NCBI GenBank assembly: GCA_030562195.1
Contig: CM060202.1
Coordinates: 6,758,001 to 6,822,000 of the forward strand
Direction: 5' to 3'
DNA: 64,000 nt
From: Nipponacmea schrenckii
Lineage: Eukaryota > Mollusca > Gastropoda > Lottiidae
Both the position numbers and the translations under genes were made by a program. Below, in pieces: positions 42,401-54,500 of the stretch (position 1 is its first letter; every line of letters begins with the position of its first letter). The notes under the pieces are model-generated. The model ran no database searches. It was not told the DNA's origin and worked only from the letters and a program-made list of their open reading frames with translations.

Positions 42401-45060
42401 AATACAGTCAAAGAGTATTTTGACATGAAAAATCTATTTTTGTCATTGACAGTGTACAAGTCTGCCAACATGTTCATACCTATTCTATCTACACAAATTC
42501 AACTGGTTATGTTTCTTCAAAAAAATCTTAAAATCATTTTATGCCAATAAAAGAAGCAAAAAATATAGGGATATATTATTCCTGTATCGTGTGCTCCTTT
42601 ACCTATGCCTTAATGTCTTATAATATACTAATAAAAGATATTTTCTCTTTTCAGCAAAAATTAAAGAAAAAAATCGACAGTTCTTTACCAGATCAACAAG
42701 GTGCAGGCAATAACCAAACATCAGCTGACAACGTTTTTAATTTTGACGAACAAGATTCTCCACAGCCACCCACTGGAGGACAATCTTTAGGAAGTGAAAA
42801 TAAAATCCCAAGACTTTCTGTGCAAATTGTGCAGAAGATCAATAACCAACAACAAGAACATTCCCAAACCATTCAAACGAACGTTACTGTTAGCTCAACA
42901 CTAAAACATTATTCTGAGGACTCACCTCAACCAGGCAATAATACCACCAATACTAGTATCCATACCAGTGTCGAGTGTAAACAGGAACCTGTGGAGGAAC
43001 CTCAGTGTCGTCTGTATCAGCAAAATCAAAGCAATCAACAGCCCCAGCAACAGACAAGTCAAGCTCCAGGATCAAATAAAAGTGCTAGTTCAGATATCGG
43101 ATTTGACGACCATAATCTAGACGAACTCTCAGATATCTTGAATAATCTAGATAAAGTTGGAGGGGAACTTCCTCCTGATATTCTAAAGGAACTTGATAAA
43201 TTCCACGAGATTTGTGTTAAAGTCCAACAACATTCTGAAGGAAATGACTCTAGGAATATGTATAGTCCTTTAAGTAGTACCTCTCCTGGACTTGGTAAGG
43301 GATCATTCCCAGATAACATGCCTCCTCGTGGACCTATTAATCCTGTGTTTGAAGGAAATCAAAATGTGAACAATGTGTCAAATCCTTTAACAACAATTCA
43401 TGGACCTCAATCAGCTCCCATAGCTGATTCTGCTGGACCTGCAGCTTCTACTCTAAAACAAATGGCTGCCCAGCATCAGCAAAATACTCCTTATGGAATG
43501 AAAGCATCAGCAATTGATCCATTTGCTGATCCTTTGAGTGAAAACTTTTCAAGGAGACAAGAATATCCAGCATATTCCCAGCATCAAAATTTTGGTAATA
43601 TGCCACAAGGACAAACTTCATTCCCTTATAATCAGAATCAATCATTTCAGCATATGCAGACTAAACCAGACATTGCAGCAATGAATTATGGAGGCACCAA
43701 ACCTCTAACTCATTTTTCAGATCATAATAATCAAGGTTCACAACCACCATTGCAACAACTTCAAAATCAAGTGCGAAGTCAGTTTAATCAGTCCCCTAAT
43801 CCGCAAATGCAGATCACTCAAACACAACAAATGCAAGTCTCCCATGGTCAACAGAGGTTGCATCTGTCACAGACCCAACAACTGCAGATGCAACAAGCAC
43901 CACAACAAATTTCAATGAGTCAACAACAATCCTTTTCCATGCAAGGTCACATGAATCAACCCAATATGATGAACGATCAAATGAATATGCAGATGATGGA
44001 AAAAATGAGACAAGATCAAACCAGACAACAACAACAACAGCAACAACAAAGACAACAGCAGATGCAGCAAGAAAGGCAGCAACAAATGAGGCAAAGACAA
44101 GGTCAGATGATGGATCCACAACAACAAACACAAATGTCCTCACAGTATATAAATAGACCACCTCCAGAGTATAAAATGCAACCAGGTGCTCAATCAGCAA
44201 CTTTTAACCAAAATGGAGGCTCACTCAATCCACTTCAAACCATGCAAAATATGGTGGATCAAACTGGTGGCTATGGTATTGTTAAAAGTGAAGTCCCCAC
44301 ACCACAGCCACAAAATGGAGCAAGCATAATGCAGATGTCAGCTATGCAGCAGTCAATGTCTGCTTCAGTGTCTGGCAATACTCAAACTGCACAAGCTACG
44401 AGAGCTGGATATATGGTCCAGCATATACAGAGACCACCATCTTACCCAGGTCAAGGTCAACCACCAACACGACCCCAACAACCTCCATCTACTTACACCA
44501 GTGCAATTCTTAGGAATCAACGACCACCTAATGTGAATGTAGGTCCAGACGGTTTAAATATATCACAACCTCGTAGTCAAGGTCACGACTGGCCTCGTCC
44601 AATGATGCCAGGAGGACAAAGACCTCCCATGCAAACGCAAACATCAATGACTCAACAATCAGCGGCACAATATGCACAATATAATCAGTATCCTACTTCT
44701 ACTCAAAGTATGGCACCAGGAGTAATGCACATGCAAAGACCTGAAATGAATGCAATGCAGAACCAAAATGCATTGATGCCAAATGGTTCTGCGACAGTGA
44801 TGATGCAACAACAGAGTATGCAAATGACACAACACGGTGTGATGAGACCTCATCAGCCTGGGTCTTATAATATGGCAAATTCCACACAAATGCCCAATGC
44901 AAACCCGGCTCAAGGTGGTTATCCATCCTCTAGCACACAAGACGATTTTATGAATTTTTTAGACAATGCTCAAAACAGTAACTCAGACATATTTGATAGT
45001 TTGGGACATAACTCAGGAACAACAGACTTCAATTTACTGGATGAAATCTTAGGTAAATGA
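33232..45060 (+). CDS. MAML: Mastermind-like Notch transcriptional co-activator
   Basis: Two coding exons, 33232-33492 and 42655-45060, join in phase 0 and give 888 residues. Residues 1-87 hold the MamL-1 domain ('RRDVVDRLRKRIENYRRHH', then 'VLHQRWRESRAK'), the long helix that in Mastermind proteins lies along the CSL-Notch intracellular domain complex and recruits p300 in the nucleus. Residues from about 196 have 'KQEPVEE', as in human MAML1. About 236-273 is an acidic block ('LDELSDILNNLD', 'LPPDILKELDKF') like the vertebrate acidic segment. About 530-580 is interrupted polyglutamine, and the rest is Gln/Met/Pro-rich. The C-terminus, 'DIFDSLG' to 'FNLLDEILGK', resembles the acidic vertebrate end. 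I start at ATG 33232 (MGDFLSPKRRD), which aligns with the vertebrate start; the ATG at 33221 is in another frame. Similar in length to the roughly 1000-residue vertebrate proteins. Confidence 0.95.
34903..34995 (-). repeat. Possible 3' tail of a non-LTR retroelement
   Basis: 'aataataataatgaacactt' followed by 'tatttaacatgggtcaaaa'. In reverse this is a short unique tail ending in an (ATT)n run, a common 3' end of LINE or SINE copies. Family not identified. Confidence 0.35.
35036..35230 (+). repeat. 53-55-bp tandem repeat, four copies
   Basis: 'atatttcaatata' recurs at 35041, 35096, 35149 and 35202, each followed by an 'attggtc' or 'attggtt' word, 'aaaaatacacaagtacaaa' and 'aacacacaa'. Confidence 0.75.
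37326..37530 (-). repeat. Truncated SINE copy
   Basis: 'aatgaatggagctttacatc' and 'tctgcaccttatggactaat' match the SINE tail in reverse. 'tgggatctttaacctgcaca' and 'cctgtagcacacaaacc' match the body. The tRNA-like head is missing. Confidence 0.6.
38557..38860 (+). mobile_element. tRNA-derived SINE
   Basis: The head is 'gtcgcagtggctcagtgag' (A-box-like), and 34 bases further on lies 'ggtccagacttcaatccta' (B-box-like, degenerate). The body contains 'gtgcaggtcagagggac' and the tail 'cataaaaactccattcatg'. Shares head, body and tail with 41191-41460 at visible divergence. Confidence 0.75.
41191..41460 (+). mobile_element. tRNA-derived SINE
   Basis: Head 'gctgcagtggcttagtcag', B box 'gggttcaatcctgg', body 'atgcaggtcagagggactga', tail 'taaaactccgttcatttc'. 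It has the better-preserved polymerase III B box of the two forward copies. Confidence 0.78.
42040..42178 (+). repeat. Dispersed interspersed repeat, third copy
   Basis: 'gagcctgtttcacgaaaact' through 'ttgttaaaatttt'. Matches 857-999 with scattered substitutions and a small deletion. Confidence 0.6.
42655..45060 (+). CDS. MAML: Mastermind exon 2 (acidic, Gln-rich and C-terminal regions, stop)
   Basis: The acceptor is 'ttctcttttcag', and the frame is open from further upstream. It starts 'QKLKKKIDSSLPDQQ' and runs 801 codons to TGA. Besides the features given for the whole gene, 'IVKSEVPTPQ' near DNA position 44280 carries a Lys-x-Glu motif. Open frames on the other strand here are shadows of the Gln/Met codons. 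Confidence 0.95.
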   Translation, partial: QKLKKKIDSSLPDQQGAGNNQTSADNVFNFDEQDSPQPPTGGQSLGSENKIPRLSVQIVQKINNQQQEHSQTIQTNVTVSSTLKHYSEDSPQPGNNTTNTSIHTSVECKQEPVEEPQCRLYQQNQSNQQPQQQTSQAPGSNKSASSDIGFDDHNLDELSDILNNLDKVGGELPPDILKELDKFHEICVKVQQHSEGNDSRNMYSPLSSTSPGLGKGSFPDNMPPRGPINPVFEGNQNVNNVSNPLTTIHGPQSAPIADSAGPAASTLKQMAAQHQQNTPYGMKASAIDPFADPLSENFSRRQEYPAYSQHQNFGNMPQGQTSFPYNQNQSFQHMQTKPDIAAMNYGGTKPLTHFSDHNNQGSQPPLQQLQNQVRSQFNQSPNPQMQITQTQQMQVSHGQQRLHLSQTQQLQMQQAPQQISMSQQQSFSMQGHMNQPNMMNDQMNMQMMEKMRQDQTRQQQQQQQQRQQQMQQERQQQMRQRQGQMMDPQQQTQMSSQYINRPPPEYKMQPGAQSATFNQNGGSLNPLQTMQNMVDQTGGYGIVKSEVPTPQPQNGASIMQMSAMQQSMSASVSGNTQTAQATRAGYMVQHIQRPPSYPGQGQPPTRPQQPPSTYTSAILRNQRPPNVNVGPDGLNISQPRSQGHDWPRPMMPGGQRPPMQTQTSMTQQSAAQYAQYNQYPTSTQSMAPGVMHMQRPEMNAMQNQNALMPNGSATVMMQQQSMQMTQHGVMRPHQPGSYNMANSTQMPNANPAQGGYPSSSTQDDFMNFLDNAQNSNSDIFDSLGHNSGTTDFNLLDEILGK

Positions 45061-46575
45061 AAACTGTTTGTGTATTGCTGTGTTTCTATCTAACAGTGCT
45101 GTGAGTTAAAAGAGTCAAAAACACAATGTGTGATGCTTTTTTGTGAAAAAGTGGCTCTAAAATCGAAACTTGTGTAGCAGATAAAAATGAGTGATGTTTT
45201 CTGACGATTCAATATTGTGCTGTGCTAGTGAGTTATGTGCTTCATTCTCAACTTGATTAAAGTGAAGCCAATTTCAAAATGGCTGCCATATGACTTCTGG
45301 AGGAAAGAATATCTAGTTTTAGTAACTTTAAACCAAAGGGTACAGAACGCTACAGAATGGATCGATATCAATTTATTAAAGGGTAAAGGATGTACTTTTG
45401 TGATTAGTCTCAAGTCATCCGACTCAATGTTTACTCAGTAAAAGTGAAGTGCGTCTATAGACATCTAGATATATGTAAATGTGGTAAAAGTGGTTACAAA
45501 CGTATCTACCTCTTGATTAGTCACTTTGAGTTACTAGTTCACACTATCTGCTCCTACTGTGGACATCACCACAATCCTATCAAATGACACCTATCAGATG
45601 GTCTTTTTTGACCAAGATACTAACAAAGTTTTTGTACAAATTATTTTACTAGTGTATAACCTATCAGAAGTGCTACCTAATATTTGTGGAGCAAAAGAAA
45701 AGGGACCATTTATTATATTTATGGAAGATTTATAATGTATGATAGATCTCAGTGTAAGACATTTTTTCCAGATCTGACCAAATACAGGCAGACAACGACA
45801 AAGACACTCAGCATACATCATTCATAATTTTTTATATCCATTGATATTAGATTTATTACTTCACATAGGAATTTAAGATTGATATACAATGTATGTCAAC
45901 TTTGACATCCGTGGATGATTGAGGTAGTTGAAGTAGTATTACTAAATGAACACAATATAGACTTAGTGCTATGATGTCAGAACAGAATAGAATATAGTTT
46001 TTGTACACAAAAAAGGTTCATCCAAATGGATCCATTTTGTGTTGATATTCAGTTTAGGACTTTCACTTTTCATCATGTTTTGCTGTTGATGCTTTGAAAA
46101 GCCATAATTTTTTGACAGCTGTCAAAATAACTTGACATGTCAATGGGAAACAGAATTGTCATGAGCTAAACAGGATATTCAGACACAATAATTGGTACTT
46201 TGTCTGTGAAGTACAGACAAAAACGGATGGACAAACGTTTGTCCCTATTCCAATCAAGATTTCAGTCTAGAATCTGGTCCCTTTCTACCCTAGACCCTGT
46301 CTATTCCGGACACCTGTCTAGCCTTGACCCTGTCTATTCTGGACCCCTGTCTAGCCTTGACCCTATCTATTTGTGTCATAGAAGAATAAATCTAGTATCA
46401 TTGGATATAAAAATAGAATCATTTGTATAGTATATATATAGATTTAAATAACATTGTAAATATAACATATATTATTATTAGCAATTATTACAGATTTAAC
46501 AGTCAACAAACTTTCCAACACTTATACTTAATAACTTAAGTTTTAACATTCAATAAAACTCATTGTACTTATGTG
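45061..46575 (+). other. Probable Mastermind 3' UTR with AATAAA at 46552
   Basis: Non-coding sequence after the TGA. A poly(A) signal AATAAA lies at 46552-46557, with 'ctcattgtacttatgtg' after it. Other AATAAA words occur further on, so the true end is uncertain. Contains the 33-bp repeat at 46287-46372. Confidence 0.45.
46287..46372 (+). repeat. 33-bp tandem repeat, about 2.6 copies
   Basis: 'gaccctgtctattc' occurs at 46293 and 46326 and as 'gaccctatctattt' at 46359, with 'ggacacctgtctagcctt' or a variant between. Confidence 0.75.
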
Positions 46576-48365
46576 CTTATTTCATATACTGGCTTTTTGT
46601 TAACAAAACTACTTTCATATTAACTTAACTCTAGTTTTAAGCTTGTTTTAATACCACTTCCGGTACTTTCATATCTTGAGCACAAATAATAGATCATATG
46701 CAAAAGTTCCACAATGGAAAAGGATTGTTATACCTGAACTAGATCTTAACAGTGTGATCATCTAAGTAGGCCTACTTGCTTTCTGTACTGATTTCGCTCA
46801 TTTCAAGTTTTCTGTCGTACTTTAAAAAATATTGGTTCTGGTTTGTCTGAAATTAAGAAAACTTTCTTTAGGATATTATTTTAAGTAAACTGAGAATGCT
46901 TAGACAACATCCTTTGGACTAGTGTAATTTTCGCTAGCATATCTTTGTTTGATTTTAAACAAACTAGATGTCTTTTAAACTGGATTTGGTCATAACTCAC
47001 AAATATTCCTTCTAAATACATTATCTTCAATGATATATTTCAATGATAGTATTTTGTTATTTTACATTCTTATCTTCATTCTAGAAACCTTCAATATCAA
47101 AACTATTATTATGACAAAAATTGTCCTTGACAAACTAAATTGATACAGTACCAGTAAAACGGAATAGGAATCTCCAAAATTTAACAGATATAACTTAGAA
47201 AATATTCATTTTATCTTTAAATCATAGGGTTTTTAAATTGATGAAATGTTCCAGGTGTCCAAATAAATACAAAAATCTGACTATTATTGAATGCTAGGCT
47301 AATAGATATCTCTTGATATCCTTTCCACTACATACACCTGTATATCATCAAAAAGATATGGGTAAAATTTATCTACACACATAATACTTTTTACTTATAT
47401 TTATATAATACACACATAACAGTTTGAAATACATTACAATTCTTTTTAGATCTGTCTTTTATATAGGTCAAGCTCACTTGAATACATTAACTTGTAATAA
47501 TATTAATTTTCAGAGTATATAGGCTATAGGGACTATTTATTTGTCATTGACAGACTCTAACTTTAGCTATCTGTGACACTTTTTAATTATGGAAGTGATA
47601 TCAGTATGAATTTCTATTGTTTGATTTATTGCGGAAGAACAGAATGCTGGATTTTAATTATGAAAAGTGGTAATGATGGATGAAATTGAGCTCTAATGAG
47701 AAAGCAGATATTTAGATGGCTTGTATACTTTAAGCATTAATACTTCAAAAATCATAGAGACTAAAAAATTTCATGACATTAAATTGTTTAAAATTATTTT
47801 GGTATTTGAAATTTATGCTTTCTCTACTTTTAAAAGAGGAGATCTTTCTTTTTAGTTTATTTGTCTAAAACTGCTGTCAATTCTATTTTTTCTTTTAAAA
47901 CTGCTTTTAATTAGCTGAAAACTGCTGAAAATGCTTTTCTTTAAATGCCATATTAATTTTAATTGTTAACCAAACTCTTGATGTAAATTAATTTTGAAAG
48001 TCTGAAATGCCTGAAAGAAAAAAACAATGTGAAACAAAGTTAATTATAATTAGCTAAATAAAAATTGTTTAAAAAATTTCCCTTTTAACTGATGATGTTC
48101 AAACATTATTAGCTATTGTTTTATCTTTGTTTGCAATATAAAAGTTTAAAGCTGCTGTTCCATGAAGAAAATCAAAACTTGATCTTTTTATTTCAATTTT
48201 TTCAAATTCTGATCTTTTGATACTTATCGAATAGAATTCATGTTAATTCATATGTGATCAAGCTTCTCTTCGAAATTTATTTCATTCACAGTTTGTTTGT
48301 AAATTCATATTATAAAGAATTGTAAAACTTTACTGCAATTTCTACAGAGGAGAGCAATCAAATTT

Positions 48366-48640
48366 TATTTTCAATATTTTTCTCAGAACTACAAATCAAA
48401 TCTTAATTTGGCAGTCAAAATTTATACAAAATTCACATTTTGACCATGTCTCATAAAGGTAAATTTGTGTCACGACCAGAAATATATTTTACAAAACACA
48501 ATTTCATGTTCAATATATTTTCTCAGAATTACAAATCAAATCTTAATTTGGCAGATGAAATACAAAAATCATTTTTTCGACCATGTCTCAAAAAGGGTAA
48601 ATTTGTGTCATAGCCAAAAATATATTTTAAAAAACACACA
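48366..48640 (+). repeat. About 140-bp tandem duplication
   Basis: 'tctcagaactacaaatcaaa' at 48381 recurs as 'tctcagaattacaaatcaaa' at 48521, followed in both by 'tcttaatttggcag', 'gaccatgtctca' and 'aaatttgtgtca'. The copies differ by scattered substitutions and small indels. Confidence 0.8.
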
Positions 48641-51282
48641 AAAAAGAATTTTGGAGTAGCTTCTTTAACACTTGTATTTTGTTGAACTGTTTGCTACCAT
48701 GACAATATTTGTTAAATTTTAATGAGATTCTTTGTTTACAAGATTTGATATGCAGGCAACAAAAAGCCAATTAATAGATTCAATTTTCTTCCAGCTTTTG
48801 TTCCATATTAATTAAAAATGTCTTCTTTTGTTAGTTTAGTTATCAAAAGATCAAACTATTCTTTTATTGTTTTACTTAAAGGCCATGAAAAGTCTACATT
48901 TGTTTTTTAAGCATATTAAGTTTTCTTTGTAATCATTTGAATTCAGTTCTAAAATTATTGATGCCATAAAATAGTCTAGTACTTTATTTCTAAAAGAATT
49001 TCATAAAGATTTGTACCCCTAAAGCAGAATGCTAATTCAATTTCAAATTATTCAAAATGTCTACACAATTCCTTTATGACATCAAAAAAGGCCGTTTGTA
49101 AATGTTAAGTCTTTGTTAATAATTATTTATTGATTGAGGTGACAATTTTTTTATATAATGCTAGAGCTGAGATGAATATATAAAAATCAATTTCAATAAT
49201 TTGTTGCTTGTACATGTTTTAAAAAACCAAAGACTTAAGTTAATTTTTGTTTAATATAAATTATTAGCATAATTATAAAATTTCTTTCAAATTATATTAC
49301 ATATTCTTTCTCAAAATTTAAATGTTTTTATAACATTTACCTTGCTCTATTTTACTTGACAATAATTATAAAATAAATTTTTAATTTTTATTCAGATTAT
49401 TGCTCTTTTATCAATACCATTATTTTGCTTGCTTATGTGTGCTTATGTTACTAAGCAGAAAGGGACATTTCAGACTCTTGGGAATATACAATAATAACTA
49501 TTCATATTGACCTATTACAATGAGTACATGTATATTTCAAGTGGAGACAAAATCTATCAAAAACCAAATAAAAATCAGTATTTTTTTGTAATATTTAGAA
49601 TTTTAATTTTTTTATTTTTAAGCAAAAAGAAATCAAAGTTATTTATGTTTGACAGACTGTTAGTGTCTTGTTTGACAATTTTTAATAAATCATTTCCTGT
49701 TATATCAAATTTTTTAACCATCCTCCATATAATCTCACATCAAATCTTGAATTTTATATTTCCCCCTAAAATTCCATTGTTCAAAGTACCTGCTTAAAAT
49801 TTAAAGAAACCAAATCTAAATATGTTAAATCAAAGAATTTCTCACAAATCAAATGTCCAGTTATCATTGATTGATCACTCAGATTGACACATCTTTAGCT
49901 ACTTAAGACATTGATTATTCTTCAAAACCAAACCATTTAATTTCTATTAGGATGAGCTCCTTTAACACTTATTAAGTCCACATGCACTTGTTTTTAGATA
50001 TAATCTTTTTAAATAGTTGTAAAGGTTTTTCTTAACATTCTTCATTTTGGTCTATTTAAAGCATTGTCATAATTTCAGTATATGTTAACAATAGGTTTCT
50101 TTTCAGAATAATTTGTCATTTTCATTTAAAGAAGGGTTTTGTAATTAATTATTCAATGAAAAAATACAGTAAGAATAACTCTTATTAAATTCATGCTGAA
50201 ATTAATGAACAAAGTGGAATGTAATCCTGAGTCAATGAAGCATTTTCCAATGAAATTGGATGTCCTCTTATGTCAAATTTTGAATTAAGGAATTGTACAC
50301 AGTACCTTCAACAGAGCAAGTACATCTCTTTAACATAACTTAACAAATTTCAGTTAATTTTCAGTCTTAGTAAATACATTGTTTAAGTGAATACAACTCA
50401 TATATCAAATTTAGTGGATTCCTTTAAATTGTTCTTATTTTGCAAAGTGAATTAGGAAATTGCTGTATCCCTATTAGTTCAGAATGTATTATTTTAAACT
50501 ATGTTAACAAGTGGATTATATTTTTGTTGTATCTGAGATATGTTTTAATCAAAATGATAAGCAACAATTATTTAGTCTATACAGGTTTAAGGAGTATATT
50601 GTTAACATTTCTAAAGAAAGAACTTTTATATTCCAAAATCAATGAAATCATGTTACATTTATTTTAAAAAAAACACAATCTCATCCTCATGCAATACGTT
50701 ATTTTCATTATTTTGTTAAAAAAAACATTTGTCACACATGGACTTATGAATCGTTTTCACAAAAGAATCGATTTGTATAATAAAATATATATATATTATG
50801 GATAAAGACTTCCTTCTTTCATATGCAGTGAAAATAATGTGCTGTTAAACTAGCTTACCCTGGTTTGATAGCTTACCTTTGATAGCTAACCCTGGTTTAG
50901 TAGCTTAACCTTTTGTAGTTTGAGAGTTATTAGCAAGTTGCACTATATTCAGGCATGAGATTTAACTTACTAGCCAAATTGAGGAGACATCAGCGTCGTC
51001 AATATGCTTTACTTGGAAATAGGTACCAAAAAATAGTTCGAATATACCATTGCATGAGATAATTGATCTAAACCTGACAAATAAATGATAGCCAGCACGA
51101 ACTTATCTGTAAATTTTACGCAAATAAGCAGACTGGTGATATTTTAAGTAGTCAGAAGCATTGGATTTGACAAATTATATTTAAGGATCGACAGAATCAA
51201 TGAAAGCATAATACCTTCGTCGGGTATAACACATCGTTTGTCAGAACTGCAAAGCATTTCATTTGATTGGAGTCTGAATATT

Positions 51283-51565
51283 ACATCGTCAGAAGTACCG
51301 TACATTTTTTTTATTACACTAACATCGTCAGAAGTACAGTTCATTTTTTTATTACACTAATATCGTCAGAAGAACAGCTCATTTTCTTTATTACACTAAC
51401 ATCGTCAGAAGAACAGCCCATTTTCTTTATTACACTAACATCGTCAGAAGAACAGTCCATTTTCTTTATTACACTGATATCGTCAGAACGGCTCATTTTC
51501 TTTGTTACACAGAAGAACAGCTCATTTTCTTTATTACACTAACATCGTCAGAAGAACAGCTCATT
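51283..51565 (+). repeat. 39-bp minisatellite, about 7 copies
   Basis: Unit 'catcgtcagaagaacagc' followed by 'tcattttctttattacactaa'. Unit starts are at 51284, 51323, 51361, 51400, 51439 and 51478, with a shortened copy afterwards. Because 39 is divisible by three, one frame stays open as a 13-residue repeat (SSEEQ-IFFITL). Confidence 0.85.
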
Positions 51566-54500
51566 TGTTGCTATTACAAATTCCTCAAAGAACAGACAAA
51601 TATATTTTCAAAATTTTCCAATATTCATGTATGAGAAGCCTCGAGAGATAGTACGTCCCCAATAATATAATCTAAACAATATCTATTTATTTTTTAGAAT
51701 CAGAAAATGGTATCAGGTGTTCTAAACAATTGTGCACATTTTTAGAAACAGTAAAAAACTTCCATACAATAAGGTGGTAATTTGGGAGGGAAAGCATAAT
51801 GGTTATGGATGAAAAAAATCCGAACTTAAAATAGAAGTAATATTAGAAGGCATGTAATATTTTTATCTGTTTTGTACCTAATGACTTGACTTTATCATAT
51901 AATCCGACAAGAGTGGGTAGACGATAACTGCTAATAGTCTCTTAGGCTTGTATTCTTTCTACTATTTGAATGAGATTGAAATTTATCTCGAGCTCACTGA
52001 TGTGGAAACAATTGATGACATTAAAATGAACAGATGGGCGAATCAGGTGTCAATACATCGTACAAATGCTGGGAAAATCAAGATTTGATTTTGTGTGTAA
52101 ACGAGATAAGCATTCAAATGAAATGTTCTTTAAATTCTGTTTTATTCTCTATAATACTTGAATAATTTTATTTATGAAATATATTTCCATGTATTACCTA
52201 TACATAAATGCATTAAACTTTTAGCTGTGCTCCCTAAATATTGAATATCACCATTGGCGATAACACATTGAGTATGTAGGATTTATTACTCGCTGCTCTC
52301 TGGAACAAGATATTACGTCTTATATAAGATAATATAACACTTAATTCATCTTTCAATACAATACCACAATAAACAATAACACATCCAACACAAAATTGAT
52401 AATCTTAAGTGTTCACACATAATAACGTTAAAATTATAATAAAAGAGATTTTTTTCTTAATCTGTTAAATAGAAAGGTTATAACTGGTACTTAAAACTCC
52501 AAACATCAATATTCATAGTAAGACAAATATACTTTTGTTATTTTTTTCAATAATGACGATAAATATTATGACACATAATAATATATTAAAGTACGGAATA
52601 AACTCCTTTTTTAAAAGATATAAAGTCTGTTGAACATAATATCAAATCTAATAATACACATATTAATCTACCTTTTAAGATAAATTTTCATTTTAAGCAA
52701 TGATCTAATACAAAATAAAGCAGACAATGACAAGAGCTTAAAATGATCAAGCTTGATTCACTCTTACTATTCATATATAGAACCCATGCCAAATAGTCTG
52801 GCTGGGAATCAATGCAAACTGACGAAAGCAGACGACTGAATGAGTAGAAAATGTAAATATAACCTATATCTCGTTATTCTGTAACAATATGAGACGGTTA
52901 AAATGAGCCTTATTGTTCATTTACATGCGTCTTAGCCCCTTTATAACGGTAGTAACATATTATAGAAGAATATAATATGTTGAAGTTATATATTTCAATA
53001 TCACGTATTATCATACCAAATGTTAAATATAATATACAGCATTTTATTTTCTTATACAAATCTCTGATATAAACCTGATCATGAATTTTATTTTTATTCA
53101 TGTTCTGAATTATTTTAATTTTCCTTATTAATAAACGTACTGAATATGTTGAAATTTAATCTTATTCTTGTCATGTTGGGTGGCGTGAAACTTTAAACTC
53201 CCAATTTCTTCATAAATTAATACGGAATAATGACTACGGAATATTTGGAGGGGATTAATATAGCAATATTTTGTAATTACAAAGTTTTAGGATTAAACAA
53301 AATATCTACCATGCAGATAAATTTCTGTTTACATATGTAGGTTTTTTTTTTCCGTTGTGAATTGTAGGCCTATGTAAAAATGCTCAATAATTGTCATACT
53401 ACTGTACTTATGGGTTATGATTTCTTACAATCAAAAGATTAAACAAAGCTAAATGGTGTATCACTTTTCACATTGACATGGTGTAGACCACCTAGAGTCT
53501 ATTTTACAGAGTCGAATTGCAGCTATGCGTATCTCTATCCAGATTGAAAATGCGACGCTTAGTTAGCCTACAAGCCAGTAAAAACATAGAGGCTCTGTCA
53601 AGGGTCTAATAGCCTACTACAAGTCTATCGTAGTCATCTGTCCATAATTTATTGTAGACAAACTTAACGTTAGATTATAGTTACGTGGCAAATCTTTAAA
53701 ATCTAAATCCCATTAGGTTAAGCATTGAAGATACTTCCAACATTGACAGGAATTAAATTTGTTCAAAGTATAATTTGACAGATAATAGCAAGTCTAATAT
53801 CTTCACATTATATTACCAAATATTCACAGACGTATCTTTTATACATTTCAGTGACAAAACGAAAATTTGGAAAATGTCAAGAAAACGTAAATGGAATTAT
53901 GTCTGGTTTTAAATGGAGAATTTTCAAGATTTACTAGAAGAGATTTTTCAATTATTTATGACATTCGAGACTTTATATACGTATTTCTAGTCGAATTTCT
54001 AGTTGCTAAATTGATTTTCTTCATTGTAAAGTCTGGTTAAATTTTGAAGAACTTAACTTTTAACAGTGGCGTTCAATGAAATCTAATGATTAAGATGTGT
54101 TCATTGATATTTTCACAAAGGATAAGATCAGAAAAGCCTTAAACTCAAATAGTTGCTAAGTATTATTTTGCTAATTAGCCCATTCATTTACATTCCAGCT
54201 CTTAAGCCACTTTCCAAAAGGGAATTCCAACGCGTTGTTCATCTACAATCAAACTGAGCGATCTTAGAGATTATCTTATGCCAACCCAGTAGCAATTTCA
54301 CATTTTAAAAGCCGAACTCTTAAATAGTAACGGCATTAATCTATCCTAAGATTATTACAATATTATGAGAATAAATGGGTCAATCAGTTTTTATTTAATT
54401 GTAGATGAGGCTGGAGACTGAGCTCCAGTCTCAAAAGCGATACGGATACAAAGCTTTTAAAAAGACAGATATATAACGTTTATATTCTGACAGACTAAAT

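Larger units (their letters stand above)
33493..42654 (+). other. Mastermind intron 1 (9.2 kb)
   Basis: No intermediate exon is needed, since the flanking exons join in phase 0. The intron holds a non-LTR-like tail with an (AAT)n run (34903-34995), four copies of a 53-55-bp repeat (35036-35230), a SINE fragment (37326-37530), two SINEs (38557-38860, 41191-41460) and the dispersed repeat at 42040. The remainder is A/T-rich with nothing recognisable. Confidence 0.7.

Noticed and set aside
43814..44200. Valine/leucine-rich open frames on the minus strand within Mastermind
   Set aside because: They are shadows of CAA/CAG/ATG-rich codons of the Mastermind exon.
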